This document shows, one piece after another, positions 1-10,773 of a DNA stretch of 64,000 nucleotides. Within the stretch, counting starts at the first letter, position 1; every line of letters starts with the position of its first letter. Both the position numbers and the translations under genes were made by a program. The notes under the pieces are model-generated. The model saw nothing but the letters and a program-made list of their open reading frames with translations, did not search any database and had not been told where the DNA came from. The DNA comes from Roseivivax jejudonensis (GTDB taxonomy: Bacteria; Pseudomonadota; Alphaproteobacteria; Rhodobacterales; Rhodobacteraceae): the NCBI RefSeq assembly GCF_900172265.1, contig NZ_FWFK01000001.1:620001-684000 (forward strand), in the 5' to 3' direction.

Positions 1-344
1 GTGATCGCGTCGTCCTCGTTGGCGATGTAGAGATGCCGGTTGTCCGGAGCGAGCGCGAATTGTTCGGGATCTTCGCCCGACGGCAGGTCATGCAGGATCT
101 CGCCCGAGTCGGGATCCATGACCTGGACCGCGTCGCTGTCCGAGGCGCAGATGTAGACGACCGAATGATCGCGCGCGAAGGTGATGCCGCGCGGGCGTTG
201 CCCGGTCGAAATCGTGCGCGTGACCTCCAGCGTTTCGGTGTCGATCACGCTGATCGTGTCGTCCTTTTCGTTGGTCACCCAGATCTCGTCTGCCATCGCC
301 GGCGCGGCAAGAATGGCGGTCGAGGCAAGAAGCGTGCGCAACAT
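1..344 (-). CDS. PQQ-dependent catabolism-associated beta-propeller protein (partial, C-terminus outside window)
   Basis: The first 114 residues are present and the gene runs off the left edge. It begins with a signal peptide (MLRTLLASTAILAAPAMA) followed directly by DEIWVTNEKDD and blades of the YVTN beta-propeller type (VIDTETLEV, PRGITFA, FALAPDNRHLYIANE). In this family these secreted propellers are found beside quinoprotein alcohol dehydrogenases; their molecular role is not established. It follows the binding-protein gene at 408-1586 by 63 nt on the same strand, so the two are probably co-transcribed. The ATG at 344 is chosen because the signal peptide starts there. The companion ABC exporter genes and the dehydrogenase would be expected further left. 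Confidence 0.85.
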   Translation of the reverse strand, partial: MLRTLLASTAILAAPAMADEIWVTNEKDDTISVIDTETLEVTRTISTGQRPRGITFARDHSVVYICASDSDAVQVMDPDSGEILHDLPSGEDPEQFALAPDNRHLYIANEDDAI

Positions 345-407
345 GGCAAAATCAATCCTCTGAAAGGCGGCGGACCGAGGCCGTGGCCGCGGCCGGCGAG
401 GCGTGGG

Positions 408-1586
408 TCAGGAAGCGTCGAAGGCGGTGCAGCCGGCCTCGGGCGCGTCGAGGCCAAGCGAGTCGAGCGGGTTGAGCTGATGCAGGAAGCCCTCGAGCGG
501 GGCCTGTGCCGCGAGCGCGCGCGCATGCACGAGAGGGATGGGCTGGCGCATCTGGCCGTTCCAGTCGCGGAAGGTCAGCGGGCTGCCCTTGAAGCCCGCG
601 AGCTCGAAATCCGGACCGAGCAGAAAGGCGCGGAGCGTCGGGGCATCGGCGGCTTCGGTGCGGGTGACGGCCTCGCCGATGGACCGGATGGCGGCCCAGG
701 CCCCGTAATCCGCCGGCCGCATGTCTCGGCCCGCCGCATCGGTGAAGCGCGATTGCAGCTGCGCCGCGCCCCATTGCTCGACCACCGGCGCCCACGTCGC
801 GGGCACCAGCCCCTCCGACCCCGCGATCGGCCGCGGGATCCACGTGTTGTAGGGAATGTAGCGGGCGAAATCCCCGATCTCGTCCGCCACCAACAGGACG
901 TCGTACTCGCCAAGGTCCTGAGTGAAGAGCGGCACTTCGGCAGCCGCGTTCCGGCGCATGTCGGCATCGAAGCGCCACTCGGCGCGCGAGCCGATCTCGA
1001 GGCCGAACTTCGTCGCCGAGGATTCCAGCGCCTCGGCAAAGGCCGCGTCCTCGGGCTGTGGGCCGGTCACGAGCGCGAGGTCGCGCCACCGCCGTTCGAC
1101 CAGCATCTGCATGAGCGCGTCGGTGCGCATGGCGTAGGAGGCGGACGTGTGCAGGAGGTTGGCGCGGCACGCCGCGCCGCGGAGCGTCGTGTCCTCCTCG
1201 GTCGCGTTGAACAGGAGCGCGTCCTGTGCCTCCGGCAGGTCTGCGGCAGCGAGGATCGCGTCGCGCGGCGCATCGAGCACCAGCAGATCGGTCTGACCGA
1301 GGGCCTCGGCGGCCGCGGCGGCGAAGTCGCCATCCTCCGGCACCTCGGTCACGGTCATCCCCCACGTCTGGCCGAGAAATCCGCCGGTGGTACGGTTGTC
1401 CGCAAGCCCGACCTCGGCCCCCGCGCGCCCCAGATCCTCGGGCAGCGGATCGAGGTTCGACAGGGTCGGCGGCGTCGGCGTCACCTGCCGCAAGTAATGG
1501 ATCTCGACGTTGACCTCGGCGGCGGTCGTAGCGACCGTGCCGCACCACATCACCGCCGCGACGCAAAGCGTGAACGACTTTCGCAT
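408..1586 (-). CDS. ABC-type substrate-binding protein of the PQQ-dependent alcohol dehydrogenase system
   Basis: 392-residue periplasmic protein with an N-terminal signal peptide (MRKSFTLCVAAVMWCGTVATTAA) and a branched-chain-amino-acid-receptor-like fold: EVNVEIHYLRQ at the start, two alternating alpha/beta lobes, and late motifs such as ADYGAWAAIRSIGEAVTR. The wording of the sequence matches the family repeatedly found with PQQ-dependent alcohol oxidation, whose ligand is unknown. The ATG at 1586 is preceded by a strong GGGAGGA ribosome site; the open frame extends further upstream, but that extension has no signal peptide. It is divergent from the cytochrome gene at 1766 across 179 nt that should hold both promoters. 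The function within alcohol oxidation is inferred from family and context. Confidence 0.8.
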   Translation of the reverse strand: MRKSFTLCVAAVMWCGTVATTAAEVNVEIHYLRQVTPTPPTLSNLDPLPEDLGRAGAEVGLADNRTTGGFLGQTWGMTVTEVPEDGDFAAAAAEALGQTDLLVLDAPRDAILAAADLPEAQDALLFNATEEDTTLRGAACRANLLHTSASYAMRTDALMQMLVERRWRDLALVTGPQPEDAAFAEALESSATKFGLEIGSRAEWRFDADMRRNAAAEVPLFTQDLGEYDVLLVADEIGDFARYIPYNTWIPRPIAGSEGLVPATWAPVVEQWGAAQLQSRFTDAAGRDMRPADYGAWAAIRSIGEAVTRTEAADAPTLRAFLLGPDFELAGFKGSPLTFRDWNGQMRQPIPLVHARALAAQAPLEGFLHQLNPLDSLGLDAPEAGCTAFDAS

Positions 1587-1765
1587 GGTGTGTCCTCCCT
1601 TGCCGATCACGCTACGCAATCGCGCCGCGGCGCCTCTATCCGACCTAAGTCGTGCGGCGCCGCGCCGCTCGCGCCACGAAAGTCCAATTCCACGCAACCG
1701 GGGCCCCGGATTAGACCGATTGAAGAGGAGACACTCACCTTTTGCGTTCCACGGGAGGAGCCACC

Positions 1766-2446
1766 ATGACCCATCCGCTGATCCGTCCCGCCGGGGCCGC
1801 GCTCGTGCTCGCCTGCGCGGCGAGCCTCGCGCTGGCGCACGGCGACGTCGCGCCTCAGCCCGTCGATACCGGCGCACTGCCCGAGATCGGCGAAGAATGG
1901 CTGACCGAAAACCCCTACCGCGCCGACGCCGTGGGCGAAGATGTCTGGGCCGAGGCCGTGCGCATCGGCGCGTCCGGCTACAACCAGAACTGCGCACGCT
2001 GCCACGGGCTGGAGGGCATCTCCGGCGGGCTCGCGCCCGACCTTCGCTTCCTCGAGGCGGAGGAATACGGCGACGAGTGGTATGTCGAGCGGTTCCGGCA
2101 CGGCTATACCCAGAACGGTGTCACCAAGATGCCGGCGTTCGGCGAGCTTCTGGGGCAGGAAGCCGCATGGGCGATCCGGACATATGTCGAGACGCGGCCA
2201 GACGGCGCGACGATGGAGGCGCACAGCGCCGAGTTGAAGGAGATACGCGACTCGCTCGAAGCCGGGTCCGCCGACGCCGAGACCGCGCAGGCCCGCCTGT
2301 CCGAAATCGCTGCAGAAATCGAGACGATGTCGGGCGCCCCTGTCGCCGACAGCGTCGCCTTCCGTGCGGCCAATCAGCTCGCCAACGGCGCGGACCAGGC
2401 GCAGGCCGCCGAGACGCTGACGATCGGCCTGTCGGCCGCGAACTGA
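1766..2446 (+). CDS. pedF: Cytochrome c550 PedF-type, electron acceptor of a PQQ alcohol dehydrogenase
   Basis: 226-residue secreted monohaem cytochrome c. Residues 1-24 are a signal peptide ending in LALA, and the mature protein begins HGDVAPQPVDTGALPEIGEEW, the typical opening of PedF cytochromes. The haem motif is CARCH at residues 76-80 and a candidate axial methionine is in VTKMPAFGE. The C-terminal 70 residues are an Ala/Glu-rich helical tail. It would take electrons from a periplasmic quinoprotein dehydrogenase and pass them to the oxidase chain. The start at 1766 has a GGGAGGAG ribosome site, better than the in-frame ATG at 1742. The binding-protein gene at 2455 follows after 8 nt, indicating an operon. 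Confidence 0.85.
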   Translation: MTHPLIRPAGAALVLACAASLALAHGDVAPQPVDTGALPEIGEEWLTENPYRADAVGEDVWAEAVRIGASGYNQNCARCHGLEGISGGLAPDLRFLEAEEYGDEWYVERFRHGYTQNGVTKMPAFGELLGQEAAWAIRTYVETRPDGATMEAHSAELKEIRDSLEAGSADAETAQARLSEIAAEIETMSGAPVADSVAFRAANQLANGADQAQAAETLTIGLSAAN

Positions 2447-2454
2447 GCCCGCCG

Positions 2455-3360
2455 ATGCGCTCTCTCCTCCGGTCCATTGGCCGGGCGGCGGGGATCCTCG
2501 TGATCCTCGCAGCGCCGGCGTTCGCGCAGGACCCCTGCGCCGACTACGTGCCGCAACCCAAGCCGCAGAACACCGCGCGCGACATCGTCGGGCAGGACAT
2601 CGACACCATTCGCGAACGCGGCTTCATGACGTTTGCGGTGTACGAGGATTATCCGCCCTATTCGTGGGAGGACGGCGGCCAGCCCCGCGGAATCGACGTG
2701 GACCTCGCGCGCCTCATCGCCGAATACGTCGGCGTCGAGCCACGGTTCCGGTTCGTCGCCGCCGGCGAGAACCTCGATGCGGATCTGCGCAACCACGTCT
2801 GGAAAGGGCCGATTGTCGGCGGCGCGGTGTCGAACGTGATGATGCGCGTGCCCTACGACAGCGCATTTGCCTGCCGGGTCGAACAGGTCACCTTTACCGG
2901 GCTCTACCATCGCGAAAGCGTCGCCATCGCCTATTCGGAGAAAGACTATCCCGACGCGAAGCCGGTGCCGGCCTATTTCCGTTTCGATACGGTCGCGGTC
3001 GAGAACGACTCGATCTCGGATTTCTACCTGTCGAGCTTCGCCGGCGGGCAGACGGGGGCGGGCGTGCGCCGCTTCGCCGACATGGAAGAGGCGATGGACG
3101 CCCTAGCCGCGGGCGAGACGATGGCCGCGATGGGACCGCGGGCGCAGCTGGAATGGGGGCTCGAGGACGGGATCGGGGTGCACGCGCCCCCGCTTCCCGG
3201 CTTTGCCAAGGCGGAATGGAACCTCGGCGTCGCGGTCCACTTCGCCTACAAGCCGCTGTCCTACGAGGTCGACGATGCGATCCGCTACGCGATGGAGGAC
3301 GGGCGCATCGCGGCGATCTTCGAGGGTTACGGGCTGACCTACGCACCGCCCGAATGGTGA
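2455..3360 (+). CDS. MoxJ/XoxJ-like quinoprotein dehydrogenase-associated periplasmic binding protein
   Basis: 301-residue family-3 solute-binding-like protein with a signal peptide ending APAFA before QDPCADYVP. Conserved segments include FMTFAVYEDYPPYSWEDGG, GIDVDLARLIAEYVGVEP, KGPIVGGAVSNVMMRVPYD and the tail FEGYGLTYAPPEW, which resemble proteins placed next to methanol dehydrogenases (MoxJ, XoxJ). In that setting the protein is thought to help maturation or activation of the quinoprotein rather than uptake, because no permease accompanies it. It sits 8 nt behind the PedF-type cytochrome. Whether it serves a calcium or a lanthanide dehydrogenase cannot be told because that gene lies outside the window. 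Confidence 0.8.
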   Translation: MRSLLRSIGRAAGILVILAAPAFAQDPCADYVPQPKPQNTARDIVGQDIDTIRERGFMTFAVYEDYPPYSWEDGGQPRGIDVDLARLIAEYVGVEPRFRFVAAGENLDADLRNHVWKGPIVGGAVSNVMMRVPYDSAFACRVEQVTFTGLYHRESVAIAYSEKDYPDAKPVPAYFRFDTVAVENDSISDFYLSSFAGGQTGAGVRRFADMEEAMDALAAGETMAAMGPRAQLEWGLEDGIGVHAPPLPGFAKAEWNLGVAVHFAYKPLSYEVDDAIRYAMEDGRIAAIFEGYGLTYAPPEW

Positions 3361-3415
3361 TGGTGCCGGGCCGCGTTTCGTGGGCCGTCGACCTACGGAC
3401 ACGTGGCCCGGCGCG

Positions 3416-5992
3416 TTACTCCGCCGCTTTCGATGCCTTGTCTGGCGACTCAGCGGCCTCCCGTTCGCGCTTTTCTGCCGCGCGGCGGCGCTTCGCGATG
3501 CGCTCGAGTTCAGGCACCTCGATCCCGCGCTTTTCCGCGCTCTTGCGCACGGCGGTCTGGATCGCCTTAGAGCGCCGCAACAGCCGGCGGAAACGCTCCT
3601 CGTCGAGCGCGAGAAGCGTCGATGGCGCGATTGCGCGCACCTCCGCGCGCCGCGCGCTCTTGGTCAGCATCGCGAGCTGCCCGAAAAGTTCGCCCCGCCC
3701 AAGACGCCAGCTCTGGTTGGAGGCGCGCAGCTCCACCGCGCCCGAAGCGATGAAGTAGACGGTATCGGGCACGGAGCCGCGCGTGACGATCACGTCACCC
3801 TCGTCGACGTAGCGGGTCACCAGCGCGCGCGACAGACGCTTGAGCGTCGGCTCGTCCAGTTCCGAAAACAGCGGGAACTGCTTGGCCAGTTCGGCCTTCT
3901 GCAACACGATGTCGAGCGCCGGGCGCCGGTCCTCGCGCGAGAACCGGCGATCGAGCCGGTGCAAGAGGTCGGTGTGAAGCTCGACACCGATCAGCCCCTC
4001 CTCGAACAGCAGATCGTATTCCCGCTTTTCCAGTCGCAGCGCCGTGCGCCGGATGAAGCGGCGCTCGAGTTCCTCCGCGTAGCCGGGGTATTGCAGCCGC
4101 AGGCCATCGAGTGCCTGTTCCACCGCCTCGCCCCGCTGTTCGAGGAGATCGTGCAGGATTTCGGCGACACGGCGGCCATGGATACGGCGGATGCGCGTGT
4201 CGATGAACGTATCGAGGTCGCGCAGCACAAGACCCTGAAGCAGGAGGATCTCGAACCGGTCGGCCGTCAGCCGCGCCAGTGGATACGAGATGCCGAGCCG
4301 GTTGTAGATCCGCACGGCGAGCTTGAACGACGGATCGATGCCGACCGCGCGCCGCGCCGCACGACGATACCCAAGCCGGCCCGATTGCCGCGCCTGCTCC
4401 AGCAGCCGGTCGACGTCCGACAGGATCCGTTCGGTCAGCCGTGGCGACACGGCGCGTTCGCGGAACCGGTCGAGGATCATGTCGCGCTCCGCCCCCGCAA
4501 GCGCGATGAGCCCGAGCGTCACGCGGTCGCGATCAAGGATCTCGGCCGAGTTCTCGGCCGCCTTCACCGCGCCTTCGAGCCGTTCGCCGAAGCTCTTGGC
4601 CTCCGACCGGACGATATCGCGCGACAGGCCGTAGTTTTCCGTCGCGCTCGAGACGTCCTCGCGCACGCTTTGCAGCGCTACGGCGACGACCTGCTTGGCG
4701 AGGGCTGCATCGAGCGGCGACAGCGCGTCGAGACGGAGCCGGGAGATCACCAGCCGCAGCGTCGAGCCCTGGATCACGAGGGTAAAGAGCGTGTAGCCCG
4801 TCGCCAGCACGCCGACCATGCGCTGAATATCGTCCGGCACCCGCGCGCTTTCGGTCACGGCCAGCGCCAGCGCCAGCGTCACCGCTCCGCGCAGACCACC
4901 CCACAGGATCGCCGTACGGTAGGGCCGCTCGACATACGGCGACAGGCGCAGCCGGGCGAGCGCCGGCAACAGCCCGAACAGGATCAGCGCGCGCGCGAGG
5001 AGCGCCGCCGCAGTGACGACCAGGATCAGCCCGACATCGGTCCAGTCGAGCCCTTCGAGCAGCCGCGGGATCAGCAGCGCAGCCAGAACGAAGATCAGCG
5101 CGCCGGACCAGTGGGCCAGCAGGTCCCACATCTCGCGCATGTTCTGCCACGTGCCCGGCGACAGCGCGCCGGGCGCGCTTACGTTCACGGTCAGTCCCGC
5201 GGCCACCACGGCGATGACACCGGACGCGCCGAGGATCTGCTCGGCCGCGATGTAGGCGAGGTAGGGCACAGCGACCGACAGCGACAGCTGCGCCAGCTCG
5301 AAGCGCCCGAAGGCCGCCATGGCCATCACCGCCGCCTGACCGAACAGGACGCCGACGCCCGCACCGCCAAGCAGGATCAGCGGGAACCGCGCCAGCGCCG
5401 GCCCCAGTTCCGGATCCGGCACGCCCTGCATCACGAAGCCCATAAGCAGGCCGAAGATCGCGATGGCCGCGGCATCGTTCATCAGGCTCTCGCCCTCGAC
5501 GATGCGGGCAAGCCGCCGCGGCGCCGCGATGGAGCGGAAGATCGACACGACAGCGGACGGGTCCGTCGTCGAGACGATGGCCCCGACGAGAAGGCATGTC
5601 ACGATGCTCAAGCCCGACACGGTCGACAGCGACCAGCCGACCACCACGGTCGAGAATACGACCGCGACGACCGCGAGCACCACGATCGGGACCCAGTCGT
5701 CCAGCATCCGCCGCAGGTTCATGCCCAGGGTCACCTGAAACAGCAGGGTCGGCAGGAATACGTAGAGGAAGACGTTGGACCGGACGGGAAAGTTGAGGAT
5801 CGCCTCCGCCACCGGATTGAGCGCGTCGGTCAGATCGGTGCGCAGAAAGAAGCTCGCCGCGGCACCGATGACGATGCCGAGACCCGCCAGGATCACCGAG
5901 TAAGGCAGCCGCAACCGACCGGCGAGCGGCTCGGCCACCCCGATGAGCACGAACAGGGCCGCGATGACGGCGACGACGACAACAACATCCAT
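3416..5992 (-). CDS. CPA1-type Na+/H+ antiporter with C-terminal cyclic-nucleotide-binding-like domain
   Basis: 858-residue inner-membrane protein. Residues 1 to about 400 hold roughly a dozen transmembrane segments of the monovalent cation:proton antiporter-1 fold (GLGIVIGAA, TTDPSAVVSIF with the likely ion-binding Asp, GESLMNDAAAIAIF, LWGGLRGAVTLALAL). A long cytoplasmic helical part follows, then a cNMP-binding-like domain at about 715-825 (LFSELDEPTLKRLSRALVTRY, GELFGQLAMLTKSARRAEVRA). In that phosphate-binding cassette the glutamate that contacts ribose in CAP-like domains is glutamine (FGQ), so cAMP binding is doubtful. This layout resembles large regulated NHE/SOS1-type exchangers. It is convergent with the gene ending at 3360. 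The ATG at 5992 has only a weak ribosome site. Confidence 0.85.
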   Translation of the reverse strand: MDVVVVVAVIAALFVLIGVAEPLAGRLRLPYSVILAGLGIVIGAAASFFLRTDLTDALNPVAEAILNFPVRSNVFLYVFLPTLLFQVTLGMNLRRMLDDWVPIVVLAVVAVVFSTVVVGWSLSTVSGLSIVTCLLVGAIVSTTDPSAVVSIFRSIAAPRRLARIVEGESLMNDAAAIAIFGLLMGFVMQGVPDPELGPALARFPLILLGGAGVGVLFGQAAVMAMAAFGRFELAQLSLSVAVPYLAYIAAEQILGASGVIAVVAAGLTVNVSAPGALSPGTWQNMREMWDLLAHWSGALIFVLAALLIPRLLEGLDWTDVGLILVVTAAALLARALILFGLLPALARLRLSPYVERPYRTAILWGGLRGAVTLALALAVTESARVPDDIQRMVGVLATGYTLFTLVIQGSTLRLVISRLRLDALSPLDAALAKQVVAVALQSVREDVSSATENYGLSRDIVRSEAKSFGERLEGAVKAAENSAEILDRDRVTLGLIALAGAERDMILDRFRERAVSPRLTERILSDVDRLLEQARQSGRLGYRRAARRAVGIDPSFKLAVRIYNRLGISYPLARLTADRFEILLLQGLVLRDLDTFIDTRIRRIHGRRVAEILHDLLEQRGEAVEQALDGLRLQYPGYAEELERRFIRRTALRLEKREYDLLFEEGLIGVELHTDLLHRLDRRFSREDRRPALDIVLQKAELAKQFPLFSELDEPTLKRLSRALVTRYVDEGDVIVTRGSVPDTVYFIASGAVELRASNQSWRLGRGELFGQLAMLTKSARRAEVRAIAPSTLLALDEERFRRLLRRSKAIQTAVRKSAEKRGIEVPELERIAKRRRAAEKREREAAESPDKASKAAE

Positions 5993-6057
5993 GACGGTGA
6001 GTTAGTCTAGCGCGGTCCGCGCAAAAATGCAGGCCGCGCGGCACGCCGCAGTGCGCG

Positions 6058-8466
<2,409 letters not shown>

Positions 8467-8557
8467 AGACGCACCCTCCTTTCAAAAAGGCAGATGGTGC
8501 CGCACAGTGGCACGCGTCAAGTGGACACCACGCCGTACATCGTCGGCGCAGGCCGGC

Positions 8558-9007
8558 TCAGTGCGTGCGGCTGTGGCACATCAGCAGTCGCGCCCGGCAC
8601 TCTGCGCACAGAAGTGGCAGCCCGGTACGCTCTGCGGCATGCAGGAACGGAAGGAGCGCATCCGGCCGCAGCACGAAGGACGCATGCGCGAGCGCCTCCT
8701 CTCGTCCGCCGCGCGCGGCGGAATCAACGATGCGGCACAGAGCGTCCTCGTCCGCAGTCAGTGTTACCGCCTCGGGCGGCGCGATGCGCGGCGCGGTCCA
8801 CGCAGACCGCGCAAGATGCGCCGACAGCGCCTCGAAAGCCGACAGGCAGTCGCGGGCCCGCGCGGGGCCTAGCTCGGCCGCGAGCGTGGCCCAGACATGC
8901 GCCTGTGCCTCGGGGCCCAGCGGCCAGAGCCGCAGCATGTCGAGCGTGCGGGCCTCCGGTCCGGTCAGATCGTGGAGCGTCCGGAACGGACGGCTGGTGT
9001 CGGTCAT
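8558..9007 (-). CDS. Conserved-looking protein of unknown function with C-terminal CxxC
   Basis: 149 residues, not recognised as a characterised family. The protein is soluble and helical, with no signal peptide or membrane segment. Its N-terminal part reads TGPEARTLDMLRLWPLGPEAQ, the middle has an acidic segment (LTADEDALCRIVDSAARGG), and the end has LLCAECRARLLMCH, a CxxC followed by another Cys-His that could bind metal or a cofactor. The ATG at 9007 is taken because the open frame upstream of it runs through a palindromic intergenic site and looks non-coding. It is on the same strand as copA with a 91-nt gap, and copA has its own strong ribosome site. A role in metal or redox stress is only a guess from the cysteines and position. 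Confidence 0.6.
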   Translation of the reverse strand: MTDTSRPFRTLHDLTGPEARTLDMLRLWPLGPEAQAHVWATLAAELGPARARDCLSAFEALSAHLARSAWTAPRIAPPEAVTLTADEDALCRIVDSAARGGREEALAHASFVLRPDALLPFLHAAERTGLPLLCAECRARLLMCHSRTH

Positions 9008-9037
9008 GTCGGGCGTTCCCACTGGGGCTGCGTCATA

Positions 9038-9056
9038 CCTGATAAAAAATATCGGG
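9038..9056. promoter_or_regulatory. Imperfect inverted repeat, candidate operator of the 149-residue protein gene
   Basis: CCTGATA and TATCGGG face each other across AAAAA, matching at 6 of 7 positions. The site lies 31-49 nt upstream of the ATG at 9007, where a repressor would overlap the promoter. The A/T-rich core stands out from the G+C-rich surroundings. The cognate regulator is unknown. Confidence 0.4.
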
Positions 9057-9214
9057 AAAGTCAATCCTAAGCGTCGTGGCGCTCGGCGCTGCGCCGTCCG
9101 CGCGGCTGACATCGGTGGCAAGCCGAAGTCCGACGCGCCATAAATCGCTTACACCCGCCGCGCGGCACAGCACGGTTCGCGAAGACGATGATGATGAGAC
9201 GCGCCCGCGCCCGG

Positions 9215-9889
9215 CTACAGGTCCGCCGGCAGCGGCTCGGGCCGCATCGCGCGGTCGAGCCCTTCGCGCGTCAGATCCCAGTGCTGAAGCGCGATCGCGG
9301 CGGCGGCCACGCCGTCGCGCGCCTCGATCGCGGCCAAGAGATCGCCGTGTTGCGACCCGGCCCGCTTCAGCTGCTTGCGGTCTTTCTTGTCGGCGGGGGC
9401 GTAGAAACCGACGGTCAGCCGCGTGATCTCGATCATCAGGCGGGTGTGCCCGGGAGCGAGGAACGGATTGCCCGCCAGCGACGAGACGCCCTCGTGGAAC
9501 CGGTGATCGGCGAGCGCGGCCGCGGCCGGATCCTCGGCGGCGAGCGCGGCCTCGAAAGACGCCTGCTCCTCGCGTAGCGCCTGAAGATCCTCGCGGCGGT
9601 GCTCTTCGGCGGCCTGCCGGGCCAGCGCCGCGACGAGAAGTGACGCGCTCCGCAGGAGGCTGCGATACCCGACGAGATCGAGCTGGGCGATGGTTGGGGC
9701 GCGGTTGGCGCCGAGTGTGACGTAGCCCGCCCCACCGAGGCGCTGGAAGATTTCGCGCAACGGCGTTCGCGACAGCCCGTATTCGGAACACAGACGCGCC
9801 TCCTCGAGCGATGTGCCGGGTCGGAGATCTCCCGTCAGGATGCGGGCCTTCAGATCTTCTTCGATCCGGGCTTTCTCGGAGCGTGCCAT
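9215..9889 (-). CDS. GntR-family transcriptional regulator (FCD/FadR-type)
   Basis: 224 residues. An N-terminal winged helix (residues about 5-70: KARIEEDLKARILTGDLRPG, LCSEYGLSRTPLREIFQRLGGAGYV) is followed by an all-helical FCD ligand domain with histidines in ADHRFHEG and GSQHGDLLAAI that in relatives bind a metal and carboxylate ligand. The start at 9889 begins exactly at the usual GntR N-terminus; an upstream in-frame ATG adds 25 residues unlike the family. It lies 104 nt downstream of frcA on the same strand, but its target is unknown, since the frc genes have their own ROK regulator. Confidence 0.85.
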   Translation of the reverse strand: MARSEKARIEEDLKARILTGDLRPGTSLEEARLCSEYGLSRTPLREIFQRLGGAGYVTLGANRAPTIAQLDLVGYRSLLRSASLLVAALARQAAEEHRREDLQALREEQASFEAALAAEDPAAAALADHRFHEGVSSLAGNPFLAPGHTRLMIEITRLTVGFYAPADKKDRKQLKRAGSQHGDLLAAIEARDGVAAAAIALQHWDLTREGLDRAMRPEPLPADL

Positions 9890-9993
9890 GGCCGCCCTAT
9901 ACCGCCCGCCACCGCAACTCCGCAATGCTTCCGCCCCGGCGGCTGCCGGATGCGGGCACGCCACCGGCGTGGCGCGGCCCGCGTGGTTCGGGA

Positions 9994-10773
9994 TCAGGCC
10001 GCTTCGCGGGCGCCGGGCGCTTCCTTGGCGCCGGTCATGTAGGCGACGGCGTCGTTCATCGAGATCTCCTTCGGGTTCACGACACAGAGCCGCTTGCCGA
10101 GGCGATGGACGTGGATCCGGTCCGCGACCTCGAAGACGTGCGGCATGTTGTGGCTGATGAGGACGATCGGCATGCCGCGCGCCTTTACGTCCTGGATGAG
10201 GTCCAGCACCTTGCGGCTCTCCTTCACCCCGAGCGCGGCAGTGGGCTCGTCGAGGATGATGACCTTCGACCCGAACGCGGCGGCCCGCGCAACGGCCACG
10301 CCCTGGCGTTGCCCGCCCGACAGGGTTTCGACCGGCTGGTTGATGTTCTGGATCGTCATCAGGCCGAGGTCATTCAGCTTCTCGCGGGCGACCCTCTCCA
10401 TCGCCGGCTTGTCGAGGCGGCGCAGGAAGCGGCCCATCGGCCCCTGCTGGCGGATCTCCCGGCCCATGAACATGTTGTCGACGATCGACAGCGCGGGCGA
10501 CATCGCGAGGGTCTGGTACACCGTCTCGATTCCGTGGGCGCGGGCGTCGATCGGCGAGTGGAAGTTCACCTTCGATCCGTCGAGCTTGATCTCGCCATCA
10601 TCGGGGATCACCGCCCCCGACAGCGCCTTGATGAGCGACGACTTGCCCGCGCCGTTGTCACCGATCACGGCGAGGATCTCGCCCGGGTAGAGGTCGAAGT
10701 CGCAGCGGTCCAGCGCGGTCACCTTGCCGTAGCGCTTGGTCAGGCCGCGGGCGGTCAGGATGGGGTCGGTCAT
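9994..10773 (-). CDS. frcA: Sugar ABC transporter ATP-binding protein, FrcA-type
   Basis: 259-residue single-domain ATPase, half the length of the two-domain RbsA/XylG proteins, as is usual for FrcA. Walker A is GDNGAGKSS, the signature is LSGGQRQG, Walker B is VIILDEPTAAL, and the switch histidine lies in VLISHNMPHV. It energises uptake through the FrcC permease; fructose is the expected substrate from family assignment, and related systems also accept ribose or mannose. Its ATG overlaps the stop of frcC in an ATGA arrangement, so the two are translationally coupled. Confidence 0.85.
   Translation of the reverse strand: MTDPILTARGLTKRYGKVTALDRCDFDLYPGEILAVIGDNGAGKSSLIKALSGAVIPDDGEIKLDGSKVNFHSPIDARAHGIETVYQTLAMSPALSIVDNMFMGREIRQQGPMGRFLRRLDKPAMERVAREKLNDLGLMTIQNINQPVETLSGGQRQGVAVARAAAFGSKVIILDEPTAALGVKESRKVLDLIQDVKARGMPIVLISHNMPHVFEVADRIHVHRLGKRLCVVNPKEISMNDAVAYMTGAKEAPGAREAA

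Noticed and set aside
1698-1709. CCGGGGCCCCGG palindrome in the divergent PQQ promoter
   Set aside because: Short and made only of G and C, so expected by chance in this composition.
33-1769. Long plus-strand open frame of 578 codons opposite the PQQ binding-protein gene
   Set aside because: Arg/Gly-rich low-complexity translation antisense to two genes with signal peptides and ribosome sites; a typical product of high G+C.
3365-3412. GCCGGGCC/GGCCCGGC hairpin as a shared terminator between the XoxJ-like and antiporter genes
   Set aside because: The loop is about 32 nt and there is no T-run; too weak to call.
3380-6010. Long plus-strand open frame opposite the antiporter
   Set aside because: Arg/Gln/His-rich translation without any fold motif; the minus-strand protein has clear transporter and cNMP motifs.
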